Below, piece after piece: positions 54,414 through 63,079 of a DNA stretch of 64,000 bases. The translations under genes were made by a program, and so were the position numbers. Origin of the DNA: Actinomadura sp. DC4. GTDB taxonomy: Bacteria > Actinomycetota > Actinomycetes > Streptosporangiales > Streptosporangiaceae. Position 1 is the stretch's first letter, and the number at the start of each line of letters is the position of its first letter. The stretch lies in assembly GCF_030406325.1 (NCBI RefSeq), contig NZ_JAUEQY010000010.1, positions 1-64,000 on the forward strand. The letters are read 5' to 3'. Under the pieces are notes generated by a model. That model saw only the letters and a program-made list of their open reading frames with translations, was not told where the DNA came from and did no database searches.

Positions 54414-55330
54414 CAGCGGTCCGGCTCCGGATCGGCCAGCCAGCCGATCAGCTCCTGGTCGAAGGTGTCGGGGCGCTCCTCGTGCGGGAAGTGCCCGGCG
54501 CCCTCGATCAGCTTCCAGCGGTACGGGGCCTCGACGTAGCGGCCCGAGCCCTGGGCACTGCGTGGCAGCACGCACCGGTCGAGCGCTCCGTGCAGATGCA
54601 GCACCGGCACCCGGATCGGGGCGCGCATCCGCCCGGCGTACCGGATGCCGTCGGGACGCAGCAGGGACCGGATCGTCCAGCGGTGATACTCCAGCGCACA
54701 GTGCGCGACGCCCGGGATCTGGAACGCCGAGCGGTACAGCCGGGCGCTGCGCTCGTCCGGCCAGCCGGGCCCGGACCACTCGTCCAGCAGCTCGCCCACG
54801 AGGACCGCGTCGTTCTTGACCAGGCGTTTCTCCGGCGCGATGGGCAGCTGGAAGCCGAGCGCGTGCCGTACGGCCCAGCCCTGGCCCCGTACGTCGGTCA
54901 GTAGTGAGTGGCCCAGGCGCAGCGGGTGGGCGGCCGAGACCGCGACCAGCCGCTGCACGACCTTGGGGTAGTAGACGCCCATGGTCCAGGCGAGCAGGCC
55001 GCCCCAGTCATGGCCGATCACGGTGGCGTTGGCCTCGCCGAGAGAGCGCACCAGCCCCGCCACGTCGCCGGCGAGTGTGACCAGGTCATAGCCGCGCGGT
55101 GGTTTGTCGCTTCCGCCGTAGCCGCGCAGGTCGACGGCGGCGGCGCGGTAGCCGGCCGCGGCCAGCGACTCGAGCTGCCGGTGCCAGGACCACCAGAACT
55201 CCGGGAATCCGTGTACGAGCAGCACCAGCGGCCCGTCGCCCTGCTCGACGACGTGGAACCGCGTGCCGCCCGCGCTGACCGATCGATGCCGCCACGGGCC
55301 CTCGATGAGTACCGCGGATTCGTCGGTCAT
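54413..55330 (-). CDS. Alpha/beta hydrolase (epoxide hydrolase-like)
   Basis: The 305-residue hydrolase has the oxyanion motif VHGFPEFWWSWHRQL, nucleophile aspartate in VIGHDWGGLLAW (GxDxG, so epoxide hydrolase or haloalkane dehalogenase type rather than esterase), ALDRCV near the acid position and GAGHFPHEE with the catalytic histidine. It matches mycobacterial EphE by position. The ATG at 55,330 is chosen; the longer open frame would run into the upstream gene. Confidence 0.9.
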   Translation of the reverse strand: MTDESAVLIEGPWRHRSVSAGGTRFHVVEQGDGPLVLLVHGFPEFWWSWHRQLESLAAAGYRAAAVDLRGYGGSDKPPRGYDLVTLAGDVAGLVRSLGEANATVIGHDWGGLLAWTMGVYYPKVVQRLVAVSAAHPLRLGHSLLTDVRGQGWAVRHALGFQLPIAPEKRLVKNDAVLVGELLDEWSGPGWPDERSARLYRSAFQIPGVAHCALEYHRWTIRSLLRPDGIRYAGRMRAPIRVPVLHLHGALDRCVLPRSAQGSGRYVEAPYRWKLIEGAGHFPHEERPDTFDQELIGWLADPEPDR

Positions 55331-55337
55331 GCGGATC

Positions 55338-55769
55338 TCACTCGGTGATGGCGGGTCGTTCTTCGTCGCCGCCACGGCGCAGCATCGCGATGTCTTCCTT
55401 CACGGTCCGGCGGGTACGGCTGACGCCGCTCATCTTCTTCATGCGCAACAGCCCGATGCCGACGAGGATTCCGCCGAGCAGGAGGTACGCGCCGGCGACG
55501 ATGAGGAACGCCGCCCAGTTCCAGATGCCGAGTGTGATCAGGCCGAACGCCGCGGCGATCGACAGCATGATCAGGACGATGGCGGCGGTGACCCCGGCGA
55601 CGGCGAACAGCGTGCTGCCGAGCGCGGCCCTCTTGGCGTCGTCCTTCAACTCGAGTTTGGCGAGCTCGATCTCGGACTTCACCAGCTGGGAGACGCTCCC
55701 GGTGGCGAACTTGACCAGCTCGCCGACGGACATGTCCTCGAGCTGCCCGTCGGACCGTACCTCGGTCAT
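55338..55769 (-). CDS. Phage-holin-like (DUF1469) membrane protein
   Basis: The 143-residue protein has an N-terminal amphipathic helix (LVKFATGSVSQLVKSEIELA), two membrane segments (LFAVAGVTAAIVLIMLSIAA and WAAFLIVAGAYLLLGGILVG) and a basic C-terminus. This is the pattern of the holin superfamily III/DUF1469 proteins found beside epoxide hydrolase and acs in actinobacteria. The function is unknown. The ATG at 55,769 has GAGGGGAAG upstream; the longer frame from 55,838 lacks support. Confidence 0.87.
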   Translation of the reverse strand: MTEVRSDGQLEDMSVGELVKFATGSVSQLVKSEIELAKLELKDDAKRAALGSTLFAVAGVTAAIVLIMLSIAAAFGLITLGIWNWAAFLIVAGAYLLLGGILVGIGLLRMKKMSGVSRTRRTVKEDIAMLRRGGDEERPAITE

Positions 55770-55926
55770 GTGGAACTTCCCCTCTCCGTACCGGGCCGTC
55801 GCGACCGGCGGGTGCTTGGGGACGACCGCGCCGGACACGCGACGAAGATCGCCCTTGTCAGAGGTTAGCCCTGTCGGGGGTTACACGTCGTGACCATCCC
55901 GATCGGCATTGCCGCAAAATGCACAA

Positions 55927-55958
55927 GGGAGGGCGCGGCCGGCCGGCCACGCCCTCCC
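55927..55958 (-). terminator. Terminator after acetyl-CoA synthetase
   Basis: GGGAGGGCG pairs with CGCCCTCCC around a GC-rich core that can itself fold, 11 bases after the acs stop on the minus strand. The strand then reads CTTGTGCATTTT, a modest T-rich tract. Confidence 0.8.
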
Positions 55959-55968
55959 TCGCCGCGTA

Positions 55969-57936
55969 CTACTCGTCGGTCGACGTCGGCAGCTTGTCCC
56001 TGATCAGGTCCATGACCGTGCTGTCGGTCAGCGTGGTCACGTCGCCCAGCGAGCGGTGCTCGGCCACGTCACGGAGCAGCCGTCGCATGATCTTGCCGGA
56101 GCGCGTCTTGGGCAGCTCGGGCACGATCATGATCTGGCGCGGCTTGGCGATCGGGCCGAGGTGCTTGGCGACGTGGTCGCGCAGCTCCGACACCAGGGCG
56201 TCGCCGTCGTCCACCGTGCTGCCACGCAGGATCACGAACGCGACGATGGCCTGCCCGGTGACCGGGTCGGTCGAGCCGACGACCGCCGCCTCGGCGACCT
56301 TCGGGTTGGACACCAGCGCGGACTCGACCTCGGTCGTGGAGATGTTGTGGCCGGAGACGAGCATGACGTCGTCGACGCGGCCGAGCAGCCACAGGTCGCC
56401 GTCCTCGTCCTTCTTCGCGCCGTCGCCGGCGAAGTAGAGGCCCTCGAAGCGTGACCAATAGGTCTTGACGTAGCGCTCGTCGTCGCCCCAGATCGTGCGC
56501 AGCATCGACGGCCACGGCTCCTTGATCACGAGGAACCCGCCGCCGCCGTCCGGCACCGGCTTGCCCTGGTCATCGACCACGTCGGCCTCGATGCCCGGCA
56601 GCGGGCGCATCGCGGCGCCCGGCTTGCCGTGCGTCACGCCCGGCAGCGGAGAGATCATCAGCGCACCGGTCTCGGTCTGCCACCACGTGTCGACGACGGG
56701 CGTACGGTCGCCGCCGATGTTGGTGCGGTACCAGATGTAGGCCTCGGGGTTGATCGGCTCGCCGACCGAGCCGAGCAGGCGCAGCGTGGACAGGTCGTGC
56801 TCGGCCGGGAACTCCGCGCCCCACTTCATGAACGTGCGGATCGCGGTGGGGGCGCAGTAGAGGATGGACACCTTGTACTTGGCGACCAGCTCCCACCACC
56901 GGCCCTTGTGCGGCGTGTCGGGCGTGCCCTCGTACATCACGCTCGTGGCGCCGTTGGAGAGCGGGCCGTACACGATGTAGGAGTGCCCGGTCACCCAGCC
57001 GATGTCGGCCGCGGTCCAGAAGACGTCGGTGTCGGGCTTGAGGTCGAAGACCGCGTGGTGGGTCCAGGAGACCTGGGTGAGGTAGCCGCCGGTCGTGTGC
57101 AGGATGCCCTTGGGCTTGGCCGTCGTGCCCGAGGTGTACATGACGTAGAGCGGGTGCTCGGCGTCGTGCGGCTGGGCCTCGTGCTCATCGCTCTGCCGGT
57201 CGACGTACTCGTGCCACCAAAGGTCCTTGTCGTCGTTCCAGGCCACGTCCTGGCCGGTACGGCGTACGACGAGCACGTTGCGTACGTGGTCGAGGCCCTC
57301 GATCGCCTCGTCGACGGCCGGCTTGAGCGCGCTCGGCGCGCCACGGCGGTAGCCGCCGTCGGAGGTGATCACGACGTGCGCGTCGCAGTCCTCGATGCGG
57401 TTGCGCAGCGCGTCGGAGGAGAAGCCGCCGAAGACCACGGTGTGCGGTGCGCCGATACGGGCGCAGGCCAGCATCGCGATGACGGTCTCGGGGATCATCG
57501 GCATGTAGATCGCGACGCGGTCGCCCTTTTCGACGCCCATCTCGGTCAGAGCGTTGGCGGCCTTGCTGACCTCGCGCTTGAGGTCGGCGTACGTGATCGT
57601 CCGCGTGTCCCCGGGCTCGCCCTCCCAGTGGTAGGCGACCTTGTCGCCGTTGCCGGCCTCGACGTGGCGGTCCACGCAGTTGTACGCGACGTTGAGCTGC
57701 CCGCCGACGAACCACTTGGCGAAGGGCGGGTTCGACCAGTCGAGAACGGTGTCCCACTTGGTGTGCCAGTCGAGCCGGTCCGCCTGCTTCTCCCAGAAGG
57801 CGAGACGGTCGGCGTTCGCCTCGCCGTACGCCGCCTCCGTGACGTTGGCGGCCGCGGCCAGCTCTGCGGGGGGAGCGAACCGCCGGCTCTCCTGGAGAAG
57901 GTTGGACAGGGTTTCGGTAGGGGGTTCCTGCGCCAC
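55969..57936 (-). CDS. acsA: Acetyl-CoA synthetase
   Basis: The 655-residue adenylating enzyme turns acetate, ATP and CoA into acetyl-CoA. Motifs present are [20 protein letters not shown] (P-loop), [40 protein letters not shown] and [13 protein letters not shown] near the C-terminus, whose lysine is the usual acetylation switch. The start is GTG with AGAAGGAG upstream. In actinobacteria the gene is often Crp-regulated, and a crp gene is about 5.5 kb away; I did not find a convincing CRP site in the 152-base upstream spacer. Confidence 0.96.
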   Translation of the reverse strand: MAQEPPTETLSNLLQESRRFAPPAELAAAANVTEAAYGEANADRLAFWEKQADRLDWHTKWDTVLDWSNPPFAKWFVGGQLNVAYNCVDRHVEAGNGDKVAYHWEGEPGDTRTITYADLKREVSKAANALTEMGVEKGDRVAIYMPMIPETVIAMLACARIGAPHTVVFGGFSSDALRNRIEDCDAHVVITSDGGYRRGAPSALKPAVDEAIEGLDHVRNVLVVRRTGQDVAWNDDKDLWWHEYVDRQSDEHEAQPHDAEHPLYVMYTSGTTAKPKGILHTTGGYLTQVSWTHHAVFDLKPDTDVFWTAADIGWVTGHSYIVYGPLSNGATSVMYEGTPDTPHKGRWWELVAKYKVSILYCAPTAIRTFMKWGAEFPAEHDLSTLRLLGSVGEPINPEAYIWYRTNIGGDRTPVVDTWWQTETGALMISPLPGVTHGKPGAAMRPLPGIEADVVDDQGKPVPDGGGGFLVIKEPWPSMLRTIWGDDERYVKTYWSRFEGLYFAGDGAKKDEDGDLWLLGRVDDVMLVSGHNISTTEVESALVSNPKVAEAAVVGSTDPVTGQAIVAFVILRGSTVDDGDALVSELRDHVAKHLGPIAKPRQIMIVPELPKTRSGKIMRRLLRDVAEHRSLGDVTTLTDSTVMDLIRDKLPTSTDE

Positions 57937-58088
57937 GGTGCGCTCCTTCTAGCCAATGGGTGAGACGGTGGTCAGAGCCCCACTCCAGCAGTTGGATACC
58001 GGTGGTGACAAGGGGCGGCGACTTTGTCACGCCTCTCTGTCCGGACCCCGCGAAGGGTACCCGCTGTCCGCCGAATAGGGTCGTCCGA

Positions 58089-58868
58089 ATGAGCGACCCA
58101 TTTGCCCATGTCGCAGGCCTGCCCGGCGTACGTGAGGCCGTCGAGGAGGCGCGGGAGTCGGTGGACCGGCTGCTCGGACATCGGATTCTCCGGCGGCGGA
58201 GCGCGGAGGTCTCGGCGGAGTCGGCGCTGCGCGGGGCGCGCGCGTCGGGCGCGCTGGAGGGCGCGGCGGCGGCGTCTCTGGAGGAGGTACGCCGCGGGGA
58301 GGTGAGCGATCCGCTCATCCAGGGCGCGCTGCGGGTGTCCGCGTCACTCGGTTCGCTCGCGGGTGCGTGGCGGAGCGCTCCCCGGCAGGCGCTGGCGCGG
58401 CTCCACGTGCTCGCGGCCGGTGCCTCCGAGGAGGTCGGGCGTCCTCGGTCGGTGTCCGTCTCGTCGGATCCGCTGTCTTTGGGGCCGGCGCCTTCGCCGT
58501 CTTCCGTCGCGGCCCGGCTGTCCGCGCTGAGTGACCTGCTGACGTCGCCGACGGAGGCGCCGGCCATCGTGGTCGCGGCGGTGGTGCACGGAGAGCTGCT
58601 GGCCCTGCGGCCATTCGGTTCGGCGGACGGGATCGTGGCGCGGGCGGCGGTACGGCTGACGCTCATCGACCGGGGCGTTGATCCGAAGTCGCTGGCCGTT
58701 CCGGAAGTGGGGCATGTGGAACTCGGGTCCGCTTATCGTGAGGCGATGCTCGCCTATGTCGCGGGCACCCCGGAGGGCGTCGCGCAATGGGTGCGGCACT
58801 GCGCGGAGGCTCTCGGCCTGGGGGCGCGTGACGCTTTGGCGGTTTGCGAGGCATTCACACGAATTTGA
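58089..58868 (+). CDS. Fic-like protein with degenerate active site
   Basis: The 259-residue, helical, alanine-rich protein contains ALLALRPFGSADGIVARAAV-type sequence (LLALRPFGSADGIVARAA) near residue 180. This aligns with the Fic motif HPFxxGNGRxxR, but with arginine for the catalytic histidine and ADG for GNG. An upstream ASGALEGAAAASLEEVRRGE could be the Fic N-terminal helices. It is often labelled oxidoreductase in actinobacteria without evidence. It is probably non-catalytic or has another activity. It lies between acs and the tad locus, as in Streptomyces. Confidence 0.65.
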   Translation: MSDPFAHVAGLPGVREAVEEARESVDRLLGHRILRRRSAEVSAESALRGARASGALEGAAAASLEEVRRGEVSDPLIQGALRVSASLGSLAGAWRSAPRQALARLHVLAAGASEEVGRPRSVSVSSDPLSLGPAPSPSSVAARLSALSDLLTSPTEAPAIVVAAVVHGELLALRPFGSADGIVARAAVRLTLIDRGVDPKSLAVPEVGHVELGSAYREAMLAYVAGTPEGVAQWVRHCAEALGLGARDALAVCEAFTRI

Positions 58869-59315
58869 GCCTTATGACCGATTTTTAGGCTCCCAATTAA
58901 GCGAACGGCGTTCCTGGGGAACGCCGCTCGCCGTCACGTCACACCGGGTTACCAAGCGTGCACCTTGATCAGTCGGATCGGGTCAAGCCCGTCTCGACAC
59001 GCCTCCCGCGGCTGGTCGCGCGTGGGTGCCCGGCTGCCGCGCTCGGACACTTCGTCCGTGACACCTGTCTACGCCGGATTCACGCAGATGACAAGCCCTA
59101 ACCGGGATCCGGAGAGACGCGCGGCCGTGGGTGCCGTACGGGGTCGGTGGGAAGCGGGGCGTCCTTCGCGAATCGCGTCTCGGTTCGGTAGAGCGACTAC
59201 CTAGAGTGATCTAAGATCGCGGTCGATCCGCGGCCCCGTCGCAGGAACGATCTAGAACATATCCGCTACGCTGCGAGACTTGCGGCCGGTGTTCCCGGTG
59301 TTACGCAGGTGGCTT

Positions 59316-59453
59316 ATGTCCGAATATGTCGCGAGGCGCTGGGCGGCGCTCGTGCTTCGGGAAATAGACCGCCACTCGACGCAACGGTCCGCGATGGGGC
59401 AGCATATGTCGAATCTGCATACACTGAGGAGGCTGGGTATACGTTCTTCCTGA
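59316..59453 (+). CDS. Possible small protein, 45 residues
   Basis: The frame starts MSEYVARRWAALVLREIDRH, contains HMSNLHTLRRLGIRSS at its end and stops at TGA. An in-frame GTG 18 bases upstream would add VLRRWL. The product is basic and helical with no cysteine. It precedes two terminator-like hairpins, so it could be the coding part of a short transcript. No Shine-Dalgarno of quality is seen, and the family is not recognised. Confidence 0.3.
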   Translation: MSEYVARRWAALVLREIDRHSTQRSAMGQHMSNLHTLRRLGIRSS

Positions 59454-59501
59454 CGGTGACCCTCCCTCTTTAGGTTCGACTAAGACTTCCTTGGAAAAAC
59501 G

Positions 59502-59531
59502 GGTCCGGCTCTACCCCCCCAGAGCCGGACC
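59502..59531 (+). terminator. First of two adjacent terminator hairpins
   Basis: GGTCCGGCTCT pairs with AGAGCCGGACC (11 perfect pairs) around an eight-base ACCCCCCC loop. It is about 50 bases after the small open frame. Confidence 0.75.
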
Positions 59532-59535
59532 GTCT

Positions 59536-59577
59536 GGCGACCCCCGCTCTCCCCCCCGGCGGGGGTCGCCTTGTTTT
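59536..59577 (+). terminator. Second terminator hairpin with T-tract
   Basis: GGCGACCCCCGC pairs with GCGGGGGTCGCC around a C-rich loop and is followed by TTGTTTTC. This is a canonical intrinsic terminator for a plus-strand transcript, although the nearest recognised upstream gene ends 668 bases earlier. Confidence 0.85.
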
Positions 59578-59670
59578 CTCCTTTCGTGGATGGTTTCCCC
59601 TGGCCTCCTCCGGCCGTTGTCCGGATGCGGACTCTGTTCCTTTCCGGCTCCGTTCCGTAATCGCATCCGG

Positions 59671-59690
59671 TTATCCACAGTCTGTGGACA
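59671..59690. promoter_or_regulatory. DnaA-box-like inverted repeat upstream of ssd
   Basis: TTATCCACA, a perfect consensus DnaA box, is followed after two bases by TGTGGACA, which is a near-consensus box on the other strand. The core TCCACAG-T-CTGTGGA is a perfect palindrome. It lies 64 bases before the ssd start. It may bind DnaA or another dimeric regulator; the use is not known. Confidence 0.5.
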
Positions 59691-59753
59691 GGGGCTTTCG
59701 CCCGCCGGTCCCGTGGACGCATCGTTGAACTCGCCGAGCCGAGGGAGATGCTC

Positions 59754-60824
59754 ATGTCCGCCGCCATCCTGATCGCTTCCGCCGACGCCGAACTCCTCGA
59801 TGACCTGCTGCGTCTCGCCGCCGCCGCGAACGTGGAGGCCGGTGTCGCGTCCGACGCCGTACGGGCCTGGTCGGCGTGGCGCGACGCGGCTCTGGTCGTG
59901 GCCGGTCCCGACCTGGCCGCCGAGCTCGCGAGCCGTGCTCCGCCGCGCCGGCCGGGCGTGATCCTGGCGACCTCCGACCCGGACCGGGAGGGCGTTTACC
60001 GGCTCGCCGTCGACATCGGCGCGCAGGAAGTCGCGCCCCTTCCAGACGCGGAGACCTGGCTGGTCGAGCGCATGGCCGCCGCCGTGGAGCCGTCCGCTCT
60101 CGGCGCGACCACGGTCGCGGTTCTCGGCGGCCGCGGGGGCGCCGGCGCGAGCGTGCTGTCCGCCGCGCTGGCCAGCACCGGCGCCGGCCGCGGGCTCCGC
60201 ACGCTGCTGATCGACGGCGACCCGCTGGGCGGGGGCATCGACCTGGTCTTAGGCGCCGAAGACGCTCCTGGCGCGCGCTGGTCCGACTACTCCGAGCGCC
60301 GTGGCCGGCTGAGCAGCGCCGCGCTGCACGACTCGCTCCCGGCCCACGGCGGCCTGGCGGTCCTGTCCTGGCACCGCGGGGCGGTCGAGCCGGTGCCGGC
60401 GGAGACGATGCGCTCGGTCCTGGATGCCGCGACGCGGGGCTATGACCTGGTCGTCGCCGACCTGCCCCGCCAGCCGACCGACGCGACGGTCGAGGCCCTG
60501 TCCACCGCGGACATGACGTTGATCGTGGTCCCCGCCGAGGTGCGCGCGGCCGTGGCCGCCGACCGGGTCGCAGAGGTGGCCCGTCGTTATACGAGAGACC
60601 TGCGCCTGGTCGTACGCGGACCGGCGCCCGGAGGGCTGAAGGCCGACGTCATCGCCGAGTCGCTACGGCTTCCTCTGGCCGGGGTGATGGCGGCCGACCG
60701 CCGCCTGGCCGTGGCGGTCGAAAGCGGCGATCCCGTCGGGGCCGGCGGGCCGCTGGGCGCCTTCTGCACCCGCTTCCTCGGCTATCTGGCCCAGGAACGC
60801 CCCGTCCGCCCCCGGCAGAGGTGA
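59754..60824 (+). CDS. ssd: Septum site-determining / CpaE-like protein
   Basis: The product has 356 residues from the ATG at 59,754, chosen because GAGGGAG is six bases upstream; an ATG two codons earlier is too close. An N-terminal receiver-like domain (residues 1-110) precedes a MinD/CpaE-like ATPase with the deviant loop VLGGRGGAGASVLSAALAS, in which the usual GKT is GAS, and LLIDGDPLGGGIDLVLGAED. Such proteins direct Tad pilus assembly to a site and in mycobacteria affect septation. It is the first gene of the tad operon. Confidence 0.9.
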   Translation: MSAAILIASADAELLDDLLRLAAAANVEAGVASDAVRAWSAWRDAALVVAGPDLAAELASRAPPRRPGVILATSDPDREGVYRLAVDIGAQEVAPLPDAETWLVERMAAAVEPSALGATTVAVLGGRGGAGASVLSAALASTGAGRGLRTLLIDGDPLGGGIDLVLGAEDAPGARWSDYSERRGRLSSAALHDSLPAHGGLAVLSWHRGAVEPVPAETMRSVLDAATRGYDLVVADLPRQPTDATVEALSTADMTLIVVPAEVRAAVAADRVAEVARRYTRDLRLVVRGPAPGGLKADVIAESLRLPLAGVMAADRRLAVAVESGDPVGAGGPLGAFCTRFLGYLAQERPVRPRQR

Positions 60825-60831
60825 CCCCGTG

Positions 60832-60969
60832 ATGACCGACACCGCACGCGCCGACCTGGTCGGGGCCGGGGCCGCCCCGGTGGCTGCGGAAGTACGAGCC
60901 GACCTCGTCGGAGCCGGCTCGCTCGACACCCTTTTCGCTCTCGATTCGGAAGGTGACCCTGATGACTGA
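60832..60969 (+). pseudogene. Partial duplicate of the tadA 5' end
   Basis: The 45-codon frame starts MTDTARADLVGAGAAPVAAE and continues VRADLVGAGSLDTLF. The stretch GAAGTACGAGCCGACCT, then GTxGGAGCCGGC, is repeated almost exactly at tadA codons 45-58, while the first part echoes tadA codons 9-18. It looks like a tadA N-terminus with an internal deletion, left between ssd and tadA. An in-frame GTG immediately precedes the ATG, and the stop overlaps the tadA start region by eight bases, so it could still be translated as a leader. Confidence 0.55.
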
Positions 60970-62110
60970 TCTGACCGATGCCGTACGCGCTCGCCTCATC
61001 GGCGCGGGTGCCGCCCCGACGGCCGCCCAGGTGGCGGCGGCGTTACGGGCGGAGGGCCGCACGTTAGGCGACACCGAGGTGCTGTCCCTGGCCGACGAAG
61101 TACGAGCCGACCTGGTGGGAGCCGGCCCCCTCGAACCTCTCCTGCGCGACCCGGGCGTGACGGACGTCCTGGTCAACGGCCCGAGCGAGGTATGGGTGGA
61201 CGCGGGCGAGGGCCTGCGGCTGACCCAGGTGAGGTTCCCCGACGAGTCCGCCGTACGCCGCCTGGCCCAGCGCCTGGCCGCCCTCGCCGGCCGCCGCCTG
61301 GACGACACCGCCCCGTACGCCGACGCACGCCTGCCGGGAGGCGTCCGCCTGCACGCCGTGCTCCCGCCGATCGCCTCGGCCGGCACGACCGTCTCCTTGC
61401 GCCTGCCGAGGCGCCGCGCCTTCACCCTGGACGAGCTGGTGGCGGCCGGCACCGTCCCGCCGGCCGGAGCCGCGCTGCTGGGCGCTCTGGTCGCCGCCCG
61501 GGTCGCCTTCATCGTGACGGGCGGCACGGGCTGCGGAAAGACGACGATCCTGTCGTCGCTGCTGTCCTTGGCCGACCCGGGAGAACGCCTGGTCCTGGTC
61601 GAGGACTCCGCCGAACTCCGCCCGGCCCATCCACACGTCGTCAGCCTGGAGGCACGCCCGCCCAACGTGGAGGGAGCCGGCGGCGTCACCCTCCACGACC
61701 TGGTCCGCCAGGCCCTGAGGATGCGCCCCGACCGCCTCGTCGTCGGCGAGGTGAGAGGCGACGAGGTGGTGGATCTCCTGGCGGCGCTGAACACGGGTCA
61801 CGAGGGCGGCTGCGCGACGGTCCACGCCAACGCCCCGGCCGACGTCCCCGCACGCCTGGAGGCCCTGGCCTGCGCCGCCGGCCTGACCCGCGACGCGGTC
61901 CACAGCCAGCTGGCGGCGGCCCTGGACGTGGTGATCCACCTGGTCCGCTCCGCCGGTCGCCGCCGGGTCGCCGAGATCTGCGTCTTCGAGCGAGCCGGAA
62001 ACGGCCTGGTCCACGTGGTCCCGGCGATCCTCTTCAGCCCGACCGGCCACATCACCGAGGCGATCGGAATGCCGGCCCTGCAGTCCCTCCTGACGAACCA
62101 CTCCTCATGA
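60962..62110 (+). CDS. tadA: TadA/CpaF-type secretion ATPase
   Basis: The 382-residue ATPase powers Tad (type IVc) pilus assembly. Motifs: LLRDPGVTDVLVNGPSEVWV in the N-terminal domain, Walker A VTGGTGCGKTTILSSL near residues 182-197, the Asp-box LVLVEDSAELRP, Walker B-like ALRMRPDRLVVGEVRGDEVV and the His-box NTGHEGGCATVHAN. The ATG at 60,962 has GGAAGG eight bases upstream. It is downstream of ssd and upstream of tadB, the standard actinobacterial order. Confidence 0.95.
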   Translation: MTDLTDAVRARLIGAGAAPTAAQVAAALRAEGRTLGDTEVLSLADEVRADLVGAGPLEPLLRDPGVTDVLVNGPSEVWVDAGEGLRLTQVRFPDESAVRRLAQRLAALAGRRLDDTAPYADARLPGGVRLHAVLPPIASAGTTVSLRLPRRRAFTLDELVAAGTVPPAGAALLGALVAARVAFIVTGGTGCGKTTILSSLLSLADPGERLVLVEDSAELRPAHPHVVSLEARPPNVEGAGGVTLHDLVRQALRMRPDRLVVGEVRGDEVVDLLAALNTGHEGGCATVHANAPADVPARLEALACAAGLTRDAVHSQLAAALDVVIHLVRSAGRRRVAEICVFERAGNGLVHVVPAILFSPTGHITEAIGMPALQSLLTNHSS

Positions 62111-62232
62111 AGAGCCTCCATGCACCTCACGTCGGAACGGACCACGAGCTCCTGACGCCCCACGCCCAGAGGCGTGCTCGTCGTGTCGCCGGCGGCCGGA
62201 GACCGGCACGTTTTCGGGGGCGCCCGGTATGA
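62107..62232 (+). CDS. Possible small basic protein between tadA and tadB
   Basis: The 41-residue frame overlaps the tadA stop by four bases (ATGA), which would allow translational coupling. The product (MKSLHAPHVGTDHELLTPHA then an arginine-rich tail) has no recognisable domain. The following ~100 bases up to tadB are non-coding. It may be a real small protein or a decayed remnant. Confidence 0.3.
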   Translation: MKSLHAPHVGTDHELLTPHAQRRARRVAGGRRPARFRGRPV

Positions 62233-62335
62233 CGGCCATCCGTGCTCCCGGACGTTCGCGGGGACCGGTCTTCGCGTGCTCGGGTCGCCGGGCCCTGCTC
62301 GGAGCCGCGCCCCGCGGCCGTGAGGAGTGCGCGCC

Positions 62336-63067
62336 ATGACGGCCGCCGCGAGCGTGGCCTGCGTCTTCGCGGCGGTGTGGATCCTGCTCCTGCCGTCACC
62401 GGCCACTCTGCGCCTCACCGCCGTCCTCCGTACGGCACCGGATCCCTCCCGCCGGTCCAGGCCCCCGGCCGTGATCGCCTGGCTTCGTACAACGGCCGGC
62501 GCCCTGACGGGCCGTCGCCGCGATGTCGCCAAGCGCCGCGCGGCCGTGATCGAGCTGTGCGACGGCATCGCCGCCGAACTGACCGCCGGCCGACCCGCCG
62601 CCGTCGCCCTCATCGAGGCGGCCCGGGTCCTCCCGGCCGTACCGGGCCTGCCCTCGGTGATCGATGCGGCCGAGCGCGCCGACGACGTCCCGGCGGCGCT
62701 GACGGAGGCCTCGGCGGCCGAGGGCTGCGAGGGCCTCCGCCTCCTGGCGGGCTGCTGGCGAATCGGCATGGACCGCGGCGGCATGCTCGCCTCGGTCATC
62801 GAAGGCCTGGCCGAGGCGCTGAGAGACGAACAGTCCCACCGAGAGGAGATCGCCCTTCAACTGGCGGGTCCCCGAGCCACCGCCCGCCTGCTGGCCGGCC
62901 TCCCCGCACTCGGCCTGGGAATGGCCGCCGTCCTGGGCGCCCGGCCGCTGACCTTCCTGTTCGCCAGCCTGCCGGGCGCCTTATGCCTGAGCCTCGGCCT
63001 CACCCTCGACGCCACAGGCCTGTGGTGGACCGCCCGCCTGGCCAGATCCGCCGAACGAACCCAGTGA
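62336..63067 (+). CDS. tadB: TadB-type inner-membrane protein (type II secretion F domain)
   Basis: The 243-residue protein has an N-terminal membrane helix (AAASVACVFAAVWILLLPSP), a cytoplasmic T2SSF domain (IELCDGIAAELTAGRPAAVA, GCWRIGMDRGGMLASVIEGL) and two C-terminal helices (AGLPALGLGMAAVLGARPLT and FLFASLPGALCLSLGLTL). It forms the Tad platform with TadC. The ATG at 62,336 has GAGGAG eight bases upstream. Size is at the short end for TadB, as usual in actinobacteria. Confidence 0.9.
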   Translation: MTAAASVACVFAAVWILLLPSPATLRLTAVLRTAPDPSRRSRPPAVIAWLRTTAGALTGRRRDVAKRRAAVIELCDGIAAELTAGRPAAVALIEAARVLPAVPGLPSVIDAAERADDVPAALTEASAAEGCEGLRLLAGCWRIGMDRGGMLASVIEGLAEALRDEQSHREEIALQLAGPRATARLLAGLPALGLGMAAVLGARPLTFLFASLPGALCLSLGLTLDATGLWWTARLARSAERTQ

Positions 63068-63079
63068 AGAGGAGACGAG

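Larger units (their letters stand above)
58869..59753. other. Intergenic region upstream of the tad locus
   Basis: Almost 900 bases separate the Fic-like gene from ssd. The stretch holds a possible small open frame (59,316), two strong hairpins (59,502 and 59,536) and a DnaA-box-like palindrome (59,671). Bases 59,200-59,480 are less GC-rich than the surroundings and repeat ATATGTCG-like words (59,324 and 59,404). No RNA gene was recognised; an unannotated transcript ending at the hairpins is possible. Confidence 0.6.

Noticed and set aside
58965-59204. Open frame of 79 codons after the Fic-like gene
   Set aside because: There is no start signal, and the composition is arginine/serine-rich without recognisable features.
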